Positions 60,808-64,000 of a stretch of DNA of 64,000 nucleotides are shown here, piece after piece (positions within the stretch are counted from its first letter, which is position 1; each line of letters opens with the position of its first letter). The notes under the pieces are model-generated. The model did no database searches, was not told where the DNA came from, and worked only from the letters and a program-made list of their open reading frames with translations. The position numbers and the translations under genes are program-made. The DNA is from Chitinophaga sp. S165 (lineage in GTDB: Bacteria; Bacteroidota; Bacteroidia; Chitinophagales; Chitinophagaceae). The stretch lies in NCBI RefSeq assembly GCF_003182155.1, contig NZ_QGTG01000008.1:124001-188000 (forward strand), read 5' to 3'.

Positions 60808-61849
60808 GTGTTACATACAAGGAATGGCAGCCATTACTCCTCAACACACGTTTGACGGAGACCTGATGGCGCAGCCCATGGTGGTTACCCACGGAAATAT
60901 GCTTTCCTGTGCAGAACCGGATTATAAATCTTTTATCGCCCCCAACAGCCTGCGTCGTATGACGCGCGTGCTGAAAATGGGTCTGACAGCATCCCTGAAA
61001 TGCCTGCAGGACAGTGGTATTGCTGTTCCCGGCGCTATTGTGACCGGGACCGGCAAAGGCAGTTTGCAGGACACAGAACGCTTTATAAAAGAGATTCGGG
61101 ATTACCAGGAAAAAGCACTGAACCCTACACCGTTTATTCAATCCACATACAACGCAGTAAATGGCCTGATCGCTTTACAGCAGAAGTGTACACAGTATAA
61201 CAACACTTTCGTACATCGTGGGTTTTCCTTTGAACATGCTTTACTGGATAGTATGCTGTTACTGCATGAAGGAACTGCCGATGTATTGACAGGAGCTTTT
61301 GATGAGATCACACCGGAACATTTTTTCATTAAAGGACGTATAGGACATTGGAAAAAGGAAACGATCTCCAACGATAAGCTATATGAACATCCATCACCCG
61401 GAACGATTTCGGGAGAGGGAGCCGTGTTCTTCGCATTGACGCCGGCAGTTACGGCGCAGAGTTATGCACAAATAGGAGGGCTGCAGATGTTATATAAACC
61501 ATCCCCCGAAAAACTACATGCTGCGTTACCTGAGTTTTTGCAGCAACATGGTTTACAGGCTGCAGATATAGACCTGGTACTGACTGGTGAAAATGCTGAC
61601 ACTAATCATGCACACTATTACGAAATATTGAAGGGTTATCCCCAATTGCCTTTCAAACATCTTAGCGGAGACTATGAAACTGTGGGCGCTTTCGCCATGT
61701 GGCTGGCCGCGCAGATACTGAAACATCAGCAACTTCCTTCACAATGGTTCCCTATGTTGCAGCAACAGCCTGCAAAGCTGCGGAATATCCTGATCTATAA
61801 TCACTTCTTTGGTGAACAGCATACGTTTATGTTGTTGCACGCCGTGTAA
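60797..61849 (+). CDS. Ketosynthase-like chain length factor (no active-site Cys)
   Basis: 350 residues with a thiolase-like fold (GTGKGSLQDTERF at the N-terminal part; LSGDYETVGAFAMWLA near the end). At the position where the neighbouring ketosynthase has STACSSS, this protein reads RGFSFEHALLD, with no Cys. It is therefore expected to be inactive alone and to pair with the upstream ketosynthase as a KS/CLF dimer that sets chain length. The two genes overlap. It is the last gene of the cluster and ends at a bidirectional hairpin. Confidence 0.85.
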   Translation: MKGKCYIQGMAAITPQHTFDGDLMAQPMVVTHGNMLSCAEPDYKSFIAPNSLRRMTRVLKMGLTASLKCLQDSGIAVPGAIVTGTGKGSLQDTERFIKEIRDYQEKALNPTPFIQSTYNAVNGLIALQQKCTQYNNTFVHRGFSFEHALLDSMLLLHEGTADVLTGAFDEITPEHFFIKGRIGHWKKETISNDKLYEHPSPGTISGEGAVFFALTPAVTAQSYAQIGGLQMLYKPSPEKLHAALPEFLQQHGLQAADIDLVLTGENADTNHAHYYEILKGYPQLPFKHLSGDYETVGAFAMWLAAQILKHQQLPSQWFPMLQQQPAKLRNILIYNHFFGEQHTFMLLHAV

Positions 61850-61861
61850 ATAATCTTAGGT

Positions 61862-61929
61862 ATCCATAACATAAAAGATTCGAGGGCGGCCTGTATTCAG
61901 GCCGCCCTCGAATCTTTTATGTTATGGAT
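61862..61929. terminator. Bidirectional terminator with 32-bp perfect stem
   Basis: Arms 61862-61893 and 61898-61929 are exact reverse complements around the loop TATT, with GAGGGCGGCCTG at the tip and A-rich/T-rich outer parts. It lies between the convergent chain-length-factor and M14 peptidase genes and serves both. Confidence 0.9.
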
Positions 61930-61931
61930 GT

Positions 61932-63671
61932 TTATTTAACGATCCTGAATACCGGGTATCTCAGGTATCCTGGTTCTGAGTATGGCGAATGTTCGTAGAC
62001 AAAGCGCAGCTGTGCTTCGCCGCTCTTCGCAAAGGTGCTGTCTGTAGTTTGCCGCTGCTTTAACAGCTGTTGCAGGGCGGGATCAGACTTCAGATAATCT
62101 GCCGCAATATCTTCAAACACATAATGGGAATAGCCTTCTTTCCTGGCCAGGATGGGATCAAAGAAGTTCCAGGCGAAGAAGGAATCACCGCCGGTAGGCT
62201 CCAGTGTTTCAATGAGGTAGCGGTTCGCCACCTGGTTCATCGGGATGTAATAGTCGCCCTTTCTGAAACGAATGGTGTCCATTGTAGTGGTCAGTTTCAC
62301 CGCACTATGGATGTAATGCCCCTCGTAGGGCCGCTGAGCGGTCTTATAATCCGCAATGTGGTAGGTTTCGACATAGATGGCTGTATCCTGGGAAAAGCGC
62401 CTCATTTGGACCTTATTGTTCTTTAGCAGATCGAGGACGTTCCACCAGCCTTGTGGAATAACATAGGCTACCGGTTTCTGTACAAAATTGCCCGCTATGA
62501 CATTGTCATAAAACTTGACCTGTTTTTCGAAAGGTTTGGTACGGTCATAATACAGGCGTGGCTCTCCGGAAATATCGCTTGGTTTATGGCCGGCGGCATA
62601 TCCTTTAAAGGTGATATAGCTGTAATGGCTGGTATCGACGTTCCATTCGAGAGGGAAGGAGGCCTGTGTTTTTTCCTGCTCTTTTGTATGAGCACGTAAG
62701 GTTTTGATCTGTTCGCTGTGTGTGCTTACAAAGCTGATGAAAGATTCCATCAGGGCATATGTGGCCTGTACCCTTTGAGGATATGGTTTCAGCATGTGTG
62801 TTTCGGGCACAAAGCCGAAGGTATGAAAGAGGGTGGTGTAACCGCTGGAATAGCGGGGACCGTCAGCATAGGTGATCCAGCCATTTTCAGGCGTTTCGCC
62901 GAAGTGATTGACATAAGGTACCAGGTCATATCCTTTCTCTTTCATGAGCCGGTAAATGCCGGGTTCGAATTCCTTATGAAGGAAGCTGCCCATTGTACCG
63001 CCCATTTTGTTATGTTCGGTAGACAGAAGGGTCATGACATGCTGATAATCAGCGCCATTGCTCACATGGTTGTCTATGAAAACGTCCGGATCGGTCAGCT
63101 GATAGATCTGCTGGAAGGAGCGGGCGTTACGGGAATCGGCCTTGATAAAGTCACGGTTCAGATCGTAGTTCCGGGCATTGCCACGGGAACCGAAAGCAGC
63201 CGGACCATTCTGATCAACCCGGAACTCGGTACTGCGGTCCAGGGCGCCACCGATGCTATAGACCGGGATGACGGCCAGGACGATATTGTCAGGGAGTTTC
63301 TTTTTACCAAATGCCAGGTCACGTAACAGCATCATGGAGGCGTCAATGCCGTCGGGTTCGCCGGAATGTATGCCATTGTTAATGAGGATGATACGTTTAT
63401 TCTTTTTACGCAGGCTTGCAAAGTCGAAATCTCCGGAGGGGGAGTAGACTACAAGATGAAGCGGGAGGCCGGCATCTGTGTTGCCCATTTCCCGCATGGA
63501 GATCTGGTTAAAGCGCTTGTCCAGTTGTTTGTAATAGGCGATACATTCGTCATAGGTGGCCGTTTCCTGCCCTTGCGTTTTCTCAAAGCGGGTGGTCAGG
63601 TCTTGTGCCGAAGCGGGCAGGCAGGTGTAACATAATGCAAGCAGGGCGGCAGTTCTGATAATTCTCTTCAT
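61932..63671 (-). CDS. Exported M14 family zinc carboxypeptidase
   Basis: 579 residues with a signal peptide (MKRIIRTAALLALCYTCLPASAQ). The zinc site has the HxxE pair in NNGIHSGEPDG and the third His in FIDNHVSNG, with the substrate-binding NYDLNRDF nearby. The C-terminal half (about 380-579) is an extra beta-rich region. It is expected in the periplasm or outside, where it trims peptides. It is convergent with the dialkylresorcinol cluster and not obviously related to it. Confidence 0.92.
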   Translation of the reverse strand: MKRIIRTAALLALCYTCLPASAQDLTTRFEKTQGQETATYDECIAYYKQLDKRFNQISMREMGNTDAGLPLHLVVYSPSGDFDFASLRKKNKRIILINNGIHSGEPDGIDASMMLLRDLAFGKKKLPDNIVLAVIPVYSIGGALDRSTEFRVDQNGPAAFGSRGNARNYDLNRDFIKADSRNARSFQQIYQLTDPDVFIDNHVSNGADYQHVMTLLSTEHNKMGGTMGSFLHKEFEPGIYRLMKEKGYDLVPYVNHFGETPENGWITYADGPRYSSGYTTLFHTFGFVPETHMLKPYPQRVQATYALMESFISFVSTHSEQIKTLRAHTKEQEKTQASFPLEWNVDTSHYSYITFKGYAAGHKPSDISGEPRLYYDRTKPFEKQVKFYDNVIAGNFVQKPVAYVIPQGWWNVLDLLKNNKVQMRRFSQDTAIYVETYHIADYKTAQRPYEGHYIHSAVKLTTTMDTIRFRKGDYYIPMNQVANRYLIETLEPTGGDSFFAWNFFDPILARKEGYSHYVFEDIAADYLKSDPALQQLLKQRQTTDSTFAKSGEAQLRFVYEHSPYSEPGYLRYPVFRIVK

Positions 63672-63898
63672 GTAAAAAGCGACGTTTGGATGATATTTCT
63701 GGCCTTCAGTAGGGCATCTGCAGTCCTATTGAGACGAATATGTTTAGATCTTGTAATTACAACAGGCATATGAGCACTGAGGGGGGAACAAAATAGGGGA
63801 ATATCTTCAGTTTTTATAGGCTTGTTGTACGAGCGGTGGCAGGATAAAAGGGAATAAACAATAAAGTTATACCTCGGTCTGGTTCAGGACGTCCGGAG

Positions 63899-63931
63899 AT
63901 GCGTCGTATATGCGTCGTATATGTCTCGTGT
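63899..63931. repeat. 11-bp tandem repeat
   Basis: ATGCGTCGTAT occurs twice in tandem (63899-63909, 63910-63920), followed by a degenerate unit ATGTCTCGTGT (63921-63931). The motif is close to the GTATGCGTCGTGTAT core at 8889-8903. Confidence 0.75.
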
Positions 63932-63977
63932 ATGAAGTATGCCAGCGGCATGCCATGCGGTGGTAACAAGAATAGTT

Positions 63978-63985
63978 CAAAGGTA
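63978..63985 (-). promoter_or_regulatory. Possible distant promoter of the M14 gene
   Basis: The minus strand reads TACCTTTG, an exact TAnnTTTG match more than 300 bp upstream of the start. It is the only match in this gap. Confidence 0.3.
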
Positions 63986-64000
63986 GGGCATTGAGTGTCT

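Larger units (their letters stand above)
63672..64000. other. Upstream region of the M14 gene with 11-bp repeats
   Basis: No CDS. It holds 11-bp repeats at 63899-63931 and, on the minus strand, TACCTTTG (63978-63985). If that element is the M14 promoter, the leader would be about 300 nt. Confidence 0.5.

Overview
The window looks like chromosome of a Bacteroidota bacterium of the Chitinophagaceae, most likely Chitinophaga or a close relative. The evidence is two complete SusC/SusD pairs, a dialkylresorcinol (flexirubin-type) gene set with darA and darB, the Bacteroidota ligase-associated DNA repair genes, Bacteroidota promoter elements (TAnnTTTG), and A-rich start regions with few Shine-Dalgarno sequences. 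No rRNA, tRNA, CRISPR array, transposase or prophage was recognised. The genus is inferred, not proven.

Layout. Positions 1-8.8 kb hold housekeeping genes: an M32 carboxypeptidase (cut by the left edge), a NIF3 protein, a C4 zinc-ribbon coiled coil, an exported TPR protein, recN, fabI, a DUF2795 protein and a LolD-type ATPase. A convergent gap at 8.8-9.1 kb is packed with short repeats. Positions 9.1-15.6 kb carry cob(I)alamin adenosyltransferase, an ABC ATPase, gatC, trpS, a deoxynucleoside kinase, and two overlapping genes for exported barrel-like proteins, one with a helix-hairpin-helix DNA-binding domain. Positions 16-25.6 kb are two tandem susC/susD pairs with no enzyme or regulator beside them. 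Positions 25.6-28.5 kb hold a DUF3467 protein, a malate/lactate dehydrogenase-family gene and aspartokinase.

Positions 28.6-48 kb are rich in DNA-damage functions: an error-prone DnaE-like polymerase and DNA polymerase IV in one operon, a LexA-like XRE/S24 repressor, and the four ligase-associated repair genes (PdeM nuclease, DEXH helicase, ATP-dependent ligase, exonuclease) in two blocks. The operon and the repressor promoters each carry two tandem CTAA-N5-TTAG dyads about 20 bp apart, which suggests a private SOS-like circuit. Between the blocks lie two paralogous lipoproteins, an orphan HEPN/Abi-like gene with a possible divergent small RNA, an LD-carboxypeptidase and an Lrp/AsnC regulator.

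Positions 48-52.8 kb contain a substrate-binding lipoprotein, guaA, a DUF2807 lipoprotein and a methyltransferase. Positions 53.2-61.8 kb are a compact dialkylresorcinol locus: darA, darB, a small conserved-looking protein, a BtrH-like Cys acyltransferase, an ABC exporter, ACP, ketosynthase and chain-length-factor-like protein. These could build, cyclise, aromatise and export or transfer a dialkylresorcinol. The aryl-polyene half expected for a full flexirubin is not in the window. An exported M14 peptidase, convergent with the cluster across a 32-bp perfect hairpin, closes the window.
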